Below, piece by piece: positions 1 to 8,366 of a DNA stretch of 28,993 nt. The DNA is taken from positions 1-28,993 of the IMG/VR virus record IMGVR_UViG_3300020141_001130; one strand, given 5' to 3'. The stretch comes from a virus. The translations under genes and the position numbers were made by a program. How positions within the stretch are numbered: position 1 is the stretch's first letter; every line of letters starts with the position of its first letter. A model generated the notes under the pieces. The model saw nothing but the letters and a program-made list of their open reading frames with translations. It was not told the DNA's origin and did no database searches.

Positions 1-359
1 CCAAGATTTGCCACAGTTGGCGTCTTGGGAATAACTGACATATTAGCCAGAATAATCAATGACTCTGTGTTTTTGTCAGCAACAGTCAAACTAACCGCAC
101 GATCATCTACTTTATTCACTGACATTTCTACTTCTTCATCCAAGATACTCAACATCTTCTTGAATTGAGCAGTATCATGAATACCATACTCACCTTTTTC
201 CAAAGCAATGCCATTGAATGATACATTGCCTGCCAATGTTTTGTCTTCTGTAACAATATTGGTTTTGATGTTCTTACCGTCCGCTTCCAGCTTTACGCGC
301 TCAACTGTGCCGTTAAGATTATAAAGTTCGATGAACTTGATTAGATTTGATTTATTCAT
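1..359 (-). CDS. 45: probable sliding clamp (gp45-like), C-terminus cut by window edge
   Basis: About 119 N-terminal residues are visible; the gene runs off the left edge. It starts at the ATG at 357-359 (MNKSNLIKFIELYNLNGTV). The pattern fits the first domain of a T4 gp45/PCNA-type processivity clamp: a short N-terminal helix, beta strands with an ISL-like GKNIKTNIV segment, then a stretch around residues 60-75 (GEYGIHDTAQFKKMLSILDE) that resembles the FDVAIYDLNGFLGILSLV region of T4 gp45, followed by SLIILANMSVIPKTPTV. Clamps encircle DNA and tether the polymerase, and this gene lies directly downstream of the family B polymerase. Similarity is of fold and pattern, not strong identity, so the call rests partly on context. 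There is no Shine-Dalgarno sequence; a promoter-like element ends only a few bases before the ATG. Confidence 0.55.
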   Translation of the reverse strand, partial: MNKSNLIKFIELYNLNGTVERVKLEADGKNIKTNIVTEDKTLAGNVSFNGIALEKGEYGIHDTAQFKKMLSILDEEVEMSVNKVDDRAVSLTVADKNTESLIILANMSVIPKTPTVANL

Positions 360-370
360 TGTAGGTTATT

Positions 371-399
371 ATATTGTCTGGTTATTTGGTATTTGTCAA
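371..399 (-). promoter_or_regulatory. putative promoter for the clamp-like gene
   Basis: On the minus strand: TTGACA (394-399), 17-base spacer, CAATAT (371-376) followed by AAT, which also gives TATAAT with a 20-base spacer. The same layout stands before gene 43. Transcription would begin about 4 bases before the ATG. Confidence 0.45.
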
Positions 400-404
400 T
401 AGTA

Positions 405-2915
405 TTAGAAACTAAAAAACTGTTCAATCGTTGCATTATTTTCACTATACATGTCCCATCTCATGGCAGTGTAAAAATCTGTTAGTTTGCCTTCAAGTTC
501 AGCATCCCAAATCTTGGTTCGATGAATGTATTTATGAATAAAATCCATAATAACTTTGGGATCTTTGCCATCGTCCTTGAATGCTATACCACTCAAACCA
601 AATGGATTTTCTTTGAGATATACCCACTTTATTTTACCACCATGTAAAATAGGTTCTGTATCATTTAGTTCATATTTATTTAGCATATCATTATATGCCA
701 ATGCTGCTTTACATTGAGCAGTTGATCCGCCTTCAAAGTTAAATGGTTGGCGATCTTTTGGATCAAAGTTTATTTTGGCTTCTGTGTTGGATATAAACTT
801 GACCGATGTGTTCTTGGCAATGTCTTCCAGTTCAAAATCTTTCATTGTATCTTTGAAAGTTACAATCTTGGCATTGACTATTTTGTTTGGAGTACCTTGA
901 AGAATGTCTGTCAAAATACCTTTCATGAAATCACGAAACTTCTTGGGATATGATGAACGCACAACATCCAGTCCTTTGATTTCAATTTCATCCACATCTT
1001 TGCTTTCTTCCATGTTGTATACCTTGCGCATAGCATAACGCTTTTTTACAACCCAAAACGCAGATTGTGCTACAACATCGGCTGCGATTTTGATGCGATT
1101 GTCGGTGCTGTTGAACATACGCACCATCATAACTTTGTAGAAATCGTTAAGTTCATCTGACACGGTTCCAATCGTCTTGATTGCAAATGGTTTTACATCT
1201 TCAATCTTTTCATGATCGGCCAAGGACTTTATGTCCAAATACAATGAGTCGGTGTCGATGTAAATAACATAATCTTTATCTTTGGTGCCGCAACGCTTGT
1301 TGAACTTATTATTCACATACTTGGCACTGGTCTTGATGATTTCTTGACCAGTCAATGTCACCGCAGCAGCATTATCCAAGTCGTAAAAACGAAATATACT
1401 CAAACCCAACACACCATACAACGAGTTGAGCAAAATCTTTTGTACATGTTGACGACGCTTCCAGAACACATATTGTTCTTTATCTTTGCGCGTACTGGCA
1501 TCTTTCATCTTGGTTTTATATTCTACACGCTCGGCAAACCATGTTTTGAGAATGTCTGGAATACAACCAAGTTTACTTTGGTCATATACAATACCATTGG
1601 CACTAACTGACAAATTATTATCTACAATGATTTTACCAAAATCTTCATAGGTATAAACTTCATTATCAAATGCGATTTTATCACCGGATTTTTTGACCAA
1701 CTTTTCACTGTCCCAATCTTTGATTATGCCCACTTTAGTTTCTGGACTGATGTTGAGACTCATGATCACAGATGGATACAGAGAGTTGATGTCGGCAGAA
1801 CATACCCAATCATAACGGCCAGGCACAGGATCTTTTACATACGCACCCTCAAACCCAACATCGTCAGCTAAATCATCATCCCTATCCACAACGTCCAATT
1901 TCAATTTTTTGTTGGGAGCAATCAACTTCTTGCGACGAAGATATGTGAGCAAAGCACCTTCAAGAAACTTGGAAGACATACCAAACTCTTCATAACCCAC
2001 ATGACAAACATGACATATGCTCATTGCCAACTCAATAAATTGAAGTTGGTCATTCATCTTCTTTACCAGAATAATATCATGAAGATTATATTCTATGAAC
2101 TTCTTTATATCACTCTTCATAAGGTCGTTCAATGAACCTTCATATTCAATCTTACCAATTTTTAGTTCTTCTTTAGCAACTGTATCTAGTCGATAGTTGG
2201 TTAAATTCTTGCCGCTATATTTCTTATATAATACAAGATAATCCAGTGCATTAACACCAGCAATGGTCATCTTGTTTTTATATTTATTGAAATAACAAAT
2301 ATTGATTGGACTCAAAGCATTTGCTACTTCTTCACCCAATACTCTAACCAAACGAGCATGCAGATATGGAAAGTCAAATCCGTCAATGTTCCAACCACTT
2401 ACAATAGTTGGCTTGACTTCATCCCACTTTTTTAGAAATGCAACAAGCAAATCTTCTTCATTTAGATATGGCAAAATGATAGTATTGTCTTTATTTTCAT
2501 TTTGTACCACACCATCTTTGTCTAATATAAAACAATAATATGTGTCTTTAACTTCATCAAGTAAAGCAATAGCAGTTACTTCTTTGATTGGGTCTTCAAT
2601 GTTTGGATAGCCGCCAACTGAATCAACTTCGATGTCAATATATGCTCTGCGATGATTTATACTAACTTCATCACTATCAGCATATGCATCAATAAGAACT
2701 CTAGTATCTACAGGTATATCAGAAGAAAATAAAGTAGGATCGCGAAAATTAAATTTTGTAATTCTTTCAAGACTATCACCGAAAATTGATTTATACTTTC
2801 CATTCTTAGATTTTCTATAAGCATATGGTTCATCTTTGAACGATACATACCCATTCAAATCGTCCCATAAATGGATGGTAGAAGTTTTTCTGTCGCAGTA
2901 AATGGATTGATACAT
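405..2915 (-). CDS. 43: family B replicative DNA polymerase with 3'-5' exonuclease (gp43)
   Basis: 836 residues, slightly shorter than T4 gp43 (898). Exonuclease motifs are intact: Exo I D94-I-E96, Exo II in SGWNIDGFDFPYL (D181), Exo III Y276-x3-D280. Polymerase motifs are intact: motif A SADINSLYPS with D375, motif B QKILLNSLYG (about 492-501), motif C YIDTDS with D554 and D556. It should copy the phage genome with proofreading, together with the neighbouring clamp-like gene and the helicase and gp32 encoded farther right. The ATG at 2913-2915 has no Shine-Dalgarno sequence, and a promoter-like TTGACA-N17-CAATAT lies immediately upstream. The gene follows the kinase gene with a 40-base gap and precedes the clamp-like gene by 45 bases. 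No inteins or insertions are seen. Confidence 0.97.
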   Translation of the reverse strand: MYQSIYCDRKTSTIHLWDDLNGYVSFKDEPYAYRKSKNGKYKSIFGDSLERITKFNFRDPTLFSSDIPVDTRVLIDAYADSDEVSINHRRAYIDIEVDSVGGYPNIEDPIKEVTAIALLDEVKDTYYCFILDKDGVVQNENKDNTIILPYLNEEDLLVAFLKKWDEVKPTIVSGWNIDGFDFPYLHARLVRVLGEEVANALSPINICYFNKYKNKMTIAGVNALDYLVLYKKYSGKNLTNYRLDTVAKEELKIGKIEYEGSLNDLMKSDIKKFIEYNLHDIILVKKMNDQLQFIELAMSICHVCHVGYEEFGMSSKFLEGALLTYLRRKKLIAPNKKLKLDVVDRDDDLADDVGFEGAYVKDPVPGRYDWVCSADINSLYPSVIMSLNISPETKVGIIKDWDSEKLVKKSGDKIAFDNEVYTYEDFGKIIVDNNLSVSANGIVYDQSKLGCIPDILKTWFAERVEYKTKMKDASTRKDKEQYVFWKRRQHVQKILLNSLYGVLGLSIFRFYDLDNAAAVTLTGQEIIKTSAKYVNNKFNKRCGTKDKDYVIYIDTDSLYLDIKSLADHEKIEDVKPFAIKTIGTVSDELNDFYKVMMVRMFNSTDNRIKIAADVVAQSAFWVVKKRYAMRKVYNMEESKDVDEIEIKGLDVVRSSYPKKFRDFMKGILTDILQGTPNKIVNAKIVTFKDTMKDFELEDIAKNTSVKFISNTEAKINFDPKDRQPFNFEGGSTAQCKAALAYNDMLNKYELNDTEPILHGGKIKWVYLKENPFGLSGIAFKDDGKDPKVIMDFIHKYIHRTKIWDAELEGKLTDFYTAMRWDMYSENNATIEQFFSF

Positions 2916-2923
2916 TGCAAATT

Positions 2924-2952
2924 ATATTGCCAGAACCAACAAAGATTGTCAA
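2924..2952 (-). promoter_or_regulatory. putative promoter for gene 43
   Basis: On the minus strand: TTGACA (2947-2952), 17-base spacer, CAATAT (2924-2929) followed by AAT. It is identical in both hexamers and in spacing to the element before the clamp-like gene. Transcription would begin within about 2 bases of the ATG. Confidence 0.5.
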
Positions 2953-2955
2953 CAA

Positions 2956-3402
2956 TCAAATCGTAACAACACTATCAAAACCCTCCGACTTGGTTGGACC
3001 AAACAACTTGCTGGCTTGTTTGTCAATAACCCATTCTGGTACTTTACGAGCACGTTTGTTGTTCTGTGATTTACAATCACTTACAGGAGTATCAATAAAA
3101 TATGCTCTTATTTCGGCATTGTTTGCTTTGCCAATATCAATCCAATCTTTGCGTTCTTTGATATTAAGACTTGTGGCATCAATAATAGTATTCTTACCTT
3201 GTGATAAATAATCATTTACACGCTTTCTTGCAATCTCAAATACTCGTCCATTTTGACTTTGATCTTCGGCGTTTCCAGTCAGTTCCACGCGAACTGCATC
3301 AGTTTCCACCAACTCTGCTTTGAGTGATGTTTTCAAGCCATTAGCATATGTGCTCTTACCCGAGCCACTTATACCAACCATGACTGCTAAAATAGGTTTC
3401 AT
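2956..3402 (-). CDS. P-loop kinase resembling the 5'-kinase domain of phage polynucleotide kinase
   Basis: 148 residues. The N-terminus has a Walker A loop, GISGSGKST (residues 9-17). It is followed by ETDAVRVEL (nucleic acid or acceptor side), DATSLNIKERKDW (like the DTNLNPERRLAW segment of T4 PseT) and NNKRARKVPEWVIDKQASKL (like the lid region [21 protein letters not shown] of PseT). This is the AAA_33/zeta-toxin-like kinase fold. The C-terminal phosphatase domain of T4 Pnkp is missing, so it is a stand-alone kinase that may phosphorylate 5'-OH ends of DNA or RNA. A different small acceptor cannot be excluded. The ATG at 3400-3402 is preceded by TATAAATAG with no Shine-Dalgarno. The gene lies 9 bases after the glycan enzyme gene. 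Confidence 0.75.
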   Translation of the reverse strand: MKPILAVMVGISGSGKSTYANGLKTSLKAELVETDAVRVELTGNAEDQSQNGRVFEIARKRVNDYLSQGKNTIIDATSLNIKERKDWIDIGKANNAEIRAYFIDTPVSDCKSQNNKRARKVPEWVIDKQASKLFGPTKSEGFDSVVTI

Positions 3403-3410
3403 CTATTTAT

Positions 3411-3438
3411 ATTATGTGATTGTTTTTATTTTTGTCGA
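3411..3438 (-). promoter_or_regulatory. putative promoter for the kinase gene
   Basis: On the minus strand: TCGACA (3433-3438), 16-base spacer, CATAAT (3411-3416), then ATAAATAG and the ATG. The -10 equals that of the rIIA element. TATAAATA here (3404-3411) also matches the T4 late-promoter consensus, but it is too close to the ATG for that use. Confidence 0.35.
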
Positions 3439-6400
3439 GGATATTTCTGGGGTTCTCTTTAAGTATATCACTCTACATTCCAAGTGGTCAAACTTGCCAA
3501 CCCAATCGTCCCCCATAATCAAAACGTGGACATCATATTTTTTTATGTCTGACATTTTTTGGTTCCAAGAAGTTTCCGGTATTATCTGGTCTACTATTTT
3601 TAAAGATTCCAACCATTTTTTTCTATGATTGTATGAAAATTTACTTTGCTTGTTCTTTTCCGAGTTAAAGCTGTCCGTTGAAAGTCCAACAATCAACTTA
3701 TTACCAAAACTTTTTGCTCGGTGCAATAGTTCAATGTGGCCGTAATGAAAAGTATCAAATGTACCATACGTTATGACATTGATTTGTTTTGGTGCACTTT
3801 TTTCTGTCATCCACTTTTCTACTATTTTTTTCTGCTCTTCGGGATCAACCAAATAACCGGTATCATAATGATTGACTGGTGAATATGCCCAATCCCATTC
3901 TTTGATTGGAGTTTTCCAATTAGTTCCATATTTTGTTATTACATATTCCATTTCGTTAACCGGTACAAAGAAGTTGTGATCCAAAAAGGTAATTTCTTTG
4001 GTATTGAATGGAGTATATCTATAATCTATTCGCTTATTATTTTTGAATGCGCAGTGATATAAAAACGCATCTTGCTTGTAAAAAAAGAATATATCTGTTT
4101 TTATGTTGAATCGCAGCAAACTTATTTCAAATGAATTTTGAGGATATCCGAACGTGTGTTTTATCTCAAACCCGTTTGATTTTATAGCAGCAAGTACTTC
4201 TGGAGAAAAATCCGAGAACATTATACCAATATCCGTATCCAAGTCGTGTCCAATAAAATCTTTTTCTCTCACATATCCAAGCAAAGTTCCGTCTTGTAGC
4301 CAATACGGAACCTTGAAAGATCTCAGTATTTTATCCAAATCGGATAAATTTTTTAAAGCAATCCATTTGTCAAATCGTTGTTTTGGAAGTGATGGATTTA
4401 TCGTCAATACATTCACAAAGTTCACATAATAATTTATGTTTTTTCGTTTGATCCAATCATTAAACATATCCATTGCTCTGCTCCTGTATGTGTTGTATGT
4501 GGCATCTCTTAATTGTTTATGAACAATGGAGACATTGTCCAGATACCCAACTTTTAACTTGTCTCTATGTTCAAAAAAGAATGCGGCGTGTTCTGCTATT
4601 TTGAGTTTATTATCCCAACCAAATTTTTTTATTTTTTCTGTTTTTGCAATAAAAAAATTTAAAATAAGATGGGATTGCTTGTAATCTCCCATATCTTGGT
4701 ATCCTCGTTCAGTAACGACCGCTTTATTCTTTTCATCTATGGAAAAATATCCATAATACTGAACCGCTATCTTTTTTTCCAATACTTGCCCGCCGAGAAC
4801 ATCAACGTCGTTTCTTTCAATTATTTCATAAAATTTTTCCAAACAAGTTTCTTCGGTAAACTCAAAATCGTCGTCCAACAATACAAAATATTTTGTTTTT
4901 ACTTTTGACACTCCAAAATTTCTTCCCGCCGACACTCCGGAGTCAAATTCTATATTGTATGTTTCTACATTTGGATAATCAAATTGTAATGGAGGGTTTG
5001 AATCATCTACAATAATAATTTGTATGGTTGGGTAAAACTTTCGAATGCTCAATATCAAATTTTCAACACAATTTTTGCGTATAAAAGATTTTACCAACAG
5101 TGTCACATTTTCATTAAGCTTTTTGTGATTTTCTATTGCGGCTACATTGGAAAATTTTGTCAAATCCCATTTCACCAGTTTTGCATAATATTCCACATTT
5201 CTATTTTCTCTTATGTCGGATTCTCCAACTTCTGCTATTACTATATTTGGAAAAAACGTATAACATTGAGATTTGTATTTTTCTTGCAATGCCGATATAA
5301 GGTTATCTACGGGTTTTTGTTTGGTCAATGCCACCTCTATTATTTCATCGTAAATAGAAGAATTGATTGCCCATGCAAATGTACCCAGTGTATTTTTACA
5401 TTCATAAAATCCGTTATTAGGCGTGATATTTTCCCAATCAAACTGACTTGCGCCTAGATATAATAATTTCCACGGCAAATTTTTTATATCTTGAATTTTA
5501 TTTTTAAAATCTTCACTAATCGCGACATCGTCTTCAAATATCAATATTTTATTAAATCCATTTACTTTTGCGTCTTTAATTATCTCTATATGACTCAATA
5601 AGCAAGCAAGGGCTCCGGTGGATTTTATTGATAGAGGTATTTTTAACTTTTTGTTATTTTCCACAAAACGCACATCTGCGATAGATAGATCTTTTTTATC
5701 AATGGCATTGAATCTTCTCACGCATATTCCATGTTTTTTAAATTCGGCAGATACTATTTTCCACCTATCGGATCTGCGTTTTAAGTTCAAACAATATATT
5801 TGATCAAAATACAAATTTATATCTATAACTTGGTGCTCTTCAATAATTGTTGGCGTTGCCGTCAATGCTGCCGACGGTGTAGGTGTCGGAGTTGGTCTAG
5901 CCACATCATGCCATAAATGTATTCCTTTATGATCCATCTCTTGCACGAAAATATTTTTCGACTTTAAGCGTCTATCAAATTCTATATCCTCTTTTCCCCA
6001 ACCAAACAAACTTTCATCCATTCCACCAATATTCAAAAATGCATTTTTTTCAAATATAAATGACAAAGCTCCATACAAAGAAATATATTCGGCGGATTCG
6101 TCTTCATATGACACATTCAATTTTTCTCCCCGTAATATTCGTGTGCTATCGTCGCTCGTTAATTTTTTTCCTGTTGAGTATGGTTTTATAAAATCTTCTG
6201 TCCATTCAACACCAAACACGTTATTAAACTTCATATAAAAATCAACATCATTTACCCAAACATATTTTGTGTTTGCGTGATTTTTTACTGCCCAGTTTAT
6301 TATACCAGTTTTATGAAACTCTTCACTCTTCGAGACATATAATAAATGTTCAGAGTTAAATTCTTTCAAGTCCAGTGATGTAGCAGATTCTTTAACTTGC

Positions 6401-6525
6401 TCAACCACCAATACTCTAGCACCTGTTTTTATGATATGAGGCAAAATAAATTTTAAATTATTCAACCTATCAATTCCCAATTTATAAATTGGAACTATAA
6501 ATGTAACGTCGTTGGCAGAAATCAT
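3412..6525 (-). CDS. five-module glycan enzyme: GT-A, GT25-like, GT2/GT12-like, LicD-like transferase, cytidylyltransferase
   Basis: 1037 residues, reading as five enzymes in one chain. (1) About 5-208: a GT-A glycosyltransferase with VNDVDFYM (DxD at 92-95) and GGMDESLFGWGKEDIEFDRR (167-186), typical of galactosyltransferase C-domains. (2) A Thr-Pro linker, about 209-226. (3) About 240-440: GT25-like, with YCLNLKRRSDRW, GALACLLSHIEII and LIFEDDVAIS (328-337). (4) About 472-690: GT2/GT12-like, with IIIVDDSNPP, SAGRNFGV, VLLDDDFEF (548-556) and EHAAFFFEHRD. (5) About 715-880: LicD/fukutin-like phosphotransferase, with LQDGTLLGYVREKDFIGHDLDTDIG (743-767). (6) About 915-1037: TagD-like cytidylyltransferase, with TYGTFDTFHYGH (HxGH at 927-930) and RTPEISSTKIK. 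The last module would make a CDP-activated alcohol and the LicD module would transfer it, while the GT modules build the sugar part. The order and the combination are visible; the substrates are inferred. No membrane segment is seen, so it should act in the cytoplasm on a phage protein, DNA or nucleotide sugar. Confidence 0.85.
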   Translation of the reverse strand: MISANDVTFIVPIYKLGIDRLNNLKFILPHIIKTGARVLVVEQVKESATSLDLKEFNSEHLLYVSKSEEFHKTGIINWAVKNHANTKYVWVNDVDFYMKFNNVFGVEWTEDFIKPYSTGKKLTSDDSTRILRGEKLNVSYEDESAEYISLYGALSFIFEKNAFLNIGGMDESLFGWGKEDIEFDRRLKSKNIFVQEMDHKGIHLWHDVARPTPTPTPSAALTATPTIIEEHQVIDINLYFDQIYCLNLKRRSDRWKIVSAEFKKHGICVRRFNAIDKKDLSIADVRFVENNKKLKIPLSIKSTGALACLLSHIEIIKDAKVNGFNKILIFEDDVAISEDFKNKIQDIKNLPWKLLYLGASQFDWENITPNNGFYECKNTLGTFAWAINSSIYDEIIEVALTKQKPVDNLISALQEKYKSQCYTFFPNIVIAEVGESDIRENRNVEYYAKLVKWDLTKFSNVAAIENHKKLNENVTLLVKSFIRKNCVENLILSIRKFYPTIQIIIVDDSNPPLQFDYPNVETYNIEFDSGVSAGRNFGVSKVKTKYFVLLDDDFEFTEETCLEKFYEIIERNDVDVLGGQVLEKKIAVQYYGYFSIDEKNKAVVTERGYQDMGDYKQSHLILNFFIAKTEKIKKFGWDNKLKIAEHAAFFFEHRDKLKVGYLDNVSIVHKQLRDATYNTYRSRAMDMFNDWIKRKNINYYVNFVNVLTINPSLPKQRFDKWIALKNLSDLDKILRSFKVPYWLQDGTLLGYVREKDFIGHDLDTDIGIMFSDFSPEVLAAIKSNGFEIKHTFGYPQNSFEISLLRFNIKTDIFFFYKQDAFLYHCAFKNNKRIDYRYTPFNTKEITFLDHNFFVPVNEMEYVITKYGTNWKTPIKEWDWAYSPVNHYDTGYLVDPEEQKKIVEKWMTEKSAPKQINVITYGTFDTFHYGHIELLHRAKSFGNKLIVGLSTDSFNSEKNKQSKFSYNHRKKWLESLKIVDQIIPETSWNQKMSDIKKYDVHVLIMGDDWVGKFDHLECRVIYLKRTPEISSTKIKTIT

Positions 6526-6550
6526 ATATAACAGTTAAAAATTGTATTCG

Positions 6551-7210
6551 TTATGGGAATGATTCAAATCCACCCGGCGGTGCTGCAAAAACGTAGTCGT
6601 AGTAGTCGGTAGGTGTAGGCGTTGGTGTAGGCGTTGGTGTAGGCGTTGGTGTAGGAGTCGATGTAGGCGTCGGCGTAGCAGTTGGCGTTGGTGTGGGAGT
6701 CGGCGTAGCAGTTGGTGTCGGTGTCGGTGTTGGGCGAAGTGGTCGTTCTGGGCATGTTGAGTGCGGTGTTGGCGTTGGTGTAGCGGTCGGCGTTGGTGTG
6801 GGAGTTGGAGTAGGCGAAGTAAGAGTATTTGTTGGTGTGGGGGTGGGAGTATTTGTGGGCGTGGGTGTTGGAGTATTTGTTGGTGTTGGCGTTGGTGTGT
6901 TGCTCGTGCGAATCAATGGACTTTTGTTTGATAACAATGTCCAACCATTTTTATTTCCAATTTTGGTGGTTTTTACATACAAAAAAGAACCAGTGCTGAT
7001 TTGATTTAATGACAAATCTTCTGACGTTATGGCATATGTGGGTATACCAAATTGTTGAAAATATACATCTTCCCATCCAGAAGCAACAGACCCAGAATAA
7101 TTTATCTTATAAAGACTACCAGTTTTGTAAAACTGCGATCCTTTAGGACCATCCAATACATTATTTGGGTCTCCATAATATCCTACGGTATTTCTTATAA
7201 TAATAGACAT
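6551..7210 (-). CDS. Thr-Pro repeat protein, unknown N-terminal domain
   Basis: 219 residues in three parts. Residues 1-103 form a compact domain with no family I recognise, rich in Gly, Tyr and Ser ([40 protein letters not shown]). Residues 105-201 are almost purely Thr-Pro dipeptides with Asn, Ala and Ser interruptions and a single island, [11 protein letters not shown], holding the only cysteine. The tail is [18 protein letters not shown]. Such Thr-Pro tracts are extended stalks and are common O-glycosylation targets. The gene is 25 bases upstream of the glycan enzyme, which carries a short Thr-Pro linker of its own, so this could be its acceptor or a virion surface or tail protein. That is inference. 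An overlapping frame also stays open for 126 codons, only because of the repeat. Confidence 0.8.
   Translation of the reverse strand: MSIIIRNTVGYYGDPNNVLDGPKGSQFYKTGSLYKINYSGSVASGWEDVYFQQFGIPTYAITSEDLSLNQISTGSFLYVKTTKIGNKNGWTLLSNKSPLIRTSNTPTPTPTNTPTPTPTNTPTPTPTNTLTSPTPTPTPTPTATPTPTPHSTCPERPLRPTPTPTPTATPTPTPTPTATPTPTSTPTPTPTPTPTPTPTPTDYYDYVFAAPPGGFESFP
6608..6898 (-). repeat. degenerate Thr-Pro-encoding microsatellite
   Basis: About 290 bases made of variants of a 6-base unit (plus-strand GGTGTA, GGCGTT, GGTGTG, GGAGTA). It encodes the Thr-Pro tract of the 6551-7210 protein. Third-base variation between units shows that the peptide, not the DNA unit, is being kept. Slippage should make its length variable among relatives. 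Confidence 0.9.
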
Positions 7211-7268
7211 GTATTGTTATAAGTATCAATTGGTCACAGAATTATGATAAAACACACCCAAGATTATA

Positions 7269-7496
7269 TCATTTGTGCTCGTCTACACCCTCCTCTTTTT
7301 TTGGATATCCTCGAATCAATACAGGCAGTGTCTTGTTTATAAATTCACCAACCATGCCAACAAATGCCATACCAACTGCCGTGCCCAGTGTGGCAATAAT
7401 TATAACAAAAAAGAATTGCCCCCAAATATCCCACGTTCGTATCATATCAAGTATTTCTTGGACCATATAAACAGAACTATACATAAACACAACCAT
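7269..7496 (-). CDS. small single-pass membrane protein, unknown function
   Basis: 75 residues. One clear hydrophobic segment at about residues 24-50 (WGQFFFVIIIATLGTAVGMAFVGMVG) is followed by a basic and then acidic C-terminus (RGYPKKEEGVDEHK). This looks like a one-helix inner-membrane protein; the distribution of charges does not settle its orientation. The start is uncertain: in-frame Met codons at residues 1, 5, 11 and 18 are possible, and none has a good Shine-Dalgarno sequence. Small membrane proteins in this position of phage genomes are often lysis or superinfection factors, but nothing in the sequence shows that here. It lies between the Thr-Pro protein and a 114-aa unknown. Confidence 0.65.
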   Translation of the reverse strand: MVVFMYSSVYMVQEILDMIRTWDIWGQFFFVIIIATLGTAVGMAFVGMVGEFINKTLPVLIRGYPKKEEGVDEHK

Positions 7497-7515
7497 CTGT
7501 CAAACATTTATTTTA

Positions 7516-7860
7516 CTATACTGTTTTTTTATCTGTGTCTTCGGATTTCTTTTTATCGGTCGCAGATTTCTTATCTGTTGTTTCTGGATTCCAATTAAAT
7601 AAAACTGGCGGTGTTTTTTTTCGCCATCCTTGTGTAGCATCTCTTTCAAAATACCATAAAATACATTTCTTTCGCTTTCCTTCTGTTACTTCTCTATTTA
7701 TGGCTCTTATTGTACCAACAACCAAGTTTAAGCTGCCATATGAAATTGGTTCTCCCATATCACTGTCATATAGTGCATACATTGATTCTCCCAACTCATA
7801 CCAGTAAAATATATTTTCTTCGTGGTCTATTTTTTTTAAATGAAGCGGCTTCTTTTTCAT
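7516..7860 (-). CDS. hypothetical protein with charged C-terminal tail
   Basis: 114 residues, family not recognised. The first ~90 residues look folded, with aromatic-rich strands (ENIFYWYELGESMYALYDSDMG; CILWYFERDATQGWRKK). The last ~20 residues are a Lys/Asp/Thr-rich repeat-like tail (TDKKSATDKKKSEDTDKKTV). The ATG at 7858-7860 follows the terminator hairpin at 7873-7906 by 12 bases, reading TATTTATATAT just before the start. There is therefore no Shine-Dalgarno sequence and no room for an ordinary promoter. Translation probably depends on read-through or on a processed transcript. Confidence 0.65.
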   Translation of the reverse strand: MKKKPLHLKKIDHEENIFYWYELGESMYALYDSDMGEPISYGSLNLVVGTIRAINREVTEGKRKKCILWYFERDATQGWRKKTPPVLFNWNPETTDKKSATDKKKSEDTDKKTV

Positions 7861-7872
7861 ATATATAAATAG

Positions 7873-7906
7873 AAAACCGCCGAAGCTTTTAGGCTTCGGC
7901 GGTTTT
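7873..7906 (-). terminator. rho-independent terminator after the 7936-8328 gene
   Basis: A perfect 14-base stem (7873-7886 with 7893-7906) around the loop TTTTAG. The GC-rich core is CCGCCGAAGC. On the minus strand the stem ends in TTTT, followed by CTATTTATAT. Because AAAA sits at the other foot, it could also stop transcription coming from the plus strand. Confidence 0.85.
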
Positions 7907-7935
7907 GGTTAATTGAACTATAATTAGTTCTATTT

Positions 7936-8328
7936 TTAGCTTGCGGAGGCAGCTACGGTGTTTGTAGTTGCGGCAGCATTGGCAGTGACAGGAATCACGG
8001 ATTTGTTCTTCTTGTCGGTATTAACCTCGGCAACCGAAAAGGTTGTCAGCGGCTCAGAGGCGGAAATAACTCCCGCAGCTTTGGCAGCTTCAAGCAATTC
8101 TTTGCTAGGATTTGAGCGAGAGAATACAAGTCTTGGACGACCAATTGCGGGCTTGATTTTACCAATGACCATAACATCCTTGTTTTCAACAGCCTGCTTT
8201 ACACGAAAGCGAAGTGTGATATTAACCGCGTCTGGATACTTACCTTGAATGTCATCAATTGTAAAGTGGCTTGTGGGCCATTCAATGACGAACGAGTTTT
8301 TCTTACTTGTTTTATTGTTATTATTCAT
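7936..8328 (-). CDS. hypothetical protein, possibly DNA-binding, Ala/Thr-rich tail
   Basis: 130 residues. After a polar N-terminus (MNNNNKTSKKNS) comes a compact domain at about 13-93, including FTIDDIQGKYPDAVNITLRFRVKQAV and GKIKPAIGRPRLVFSRSNPSKELLEAAKAAGV. The helix-helix-strand arrangement and the basic GRPRLVF segment are compatible with a winged-helix-like fold, but I do not recognise a family. The tail (PVTANAAATTNTVAASAS) is low complexity. It follows rIIB by 38 bases and is closed by the 7873-7906 terminator, so it is probably the last gene of the rII transcript. The upstream sequence is A-rich (ACTAATAAATAAACAT before the ATG) and has no Shine-Dalgarno. Confidence 0.7.
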   Translation of the reverse strand: MNNNNKTSKKNSFVIEWPTSHFTIDDIQGKYPDAVNITLRFRVKQAVENKDVMVIGKIKPAIGRPRLVFSRSNPSKELLEAAKAAGVISASEPLTTFSVAEVNTDKKNKSVIPVTANAAATTNTVAASAS

Positions 8329-8366
8329 ATGTTTATTTATTAGTTTTATTTATTTTATTCCAAATT

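Noticed and set aside
6564-7004. Open frames opposite and alongside the Thr-Pro tract (poly Val-Gly on plus, Asn-Ala-Thr repeats on minus)
   Set aside because: Both arise because the 6-base repeat has no stop in any frame. The Thr-Pro frame has the non-repeat N-terminal domain and matches gene spacing.
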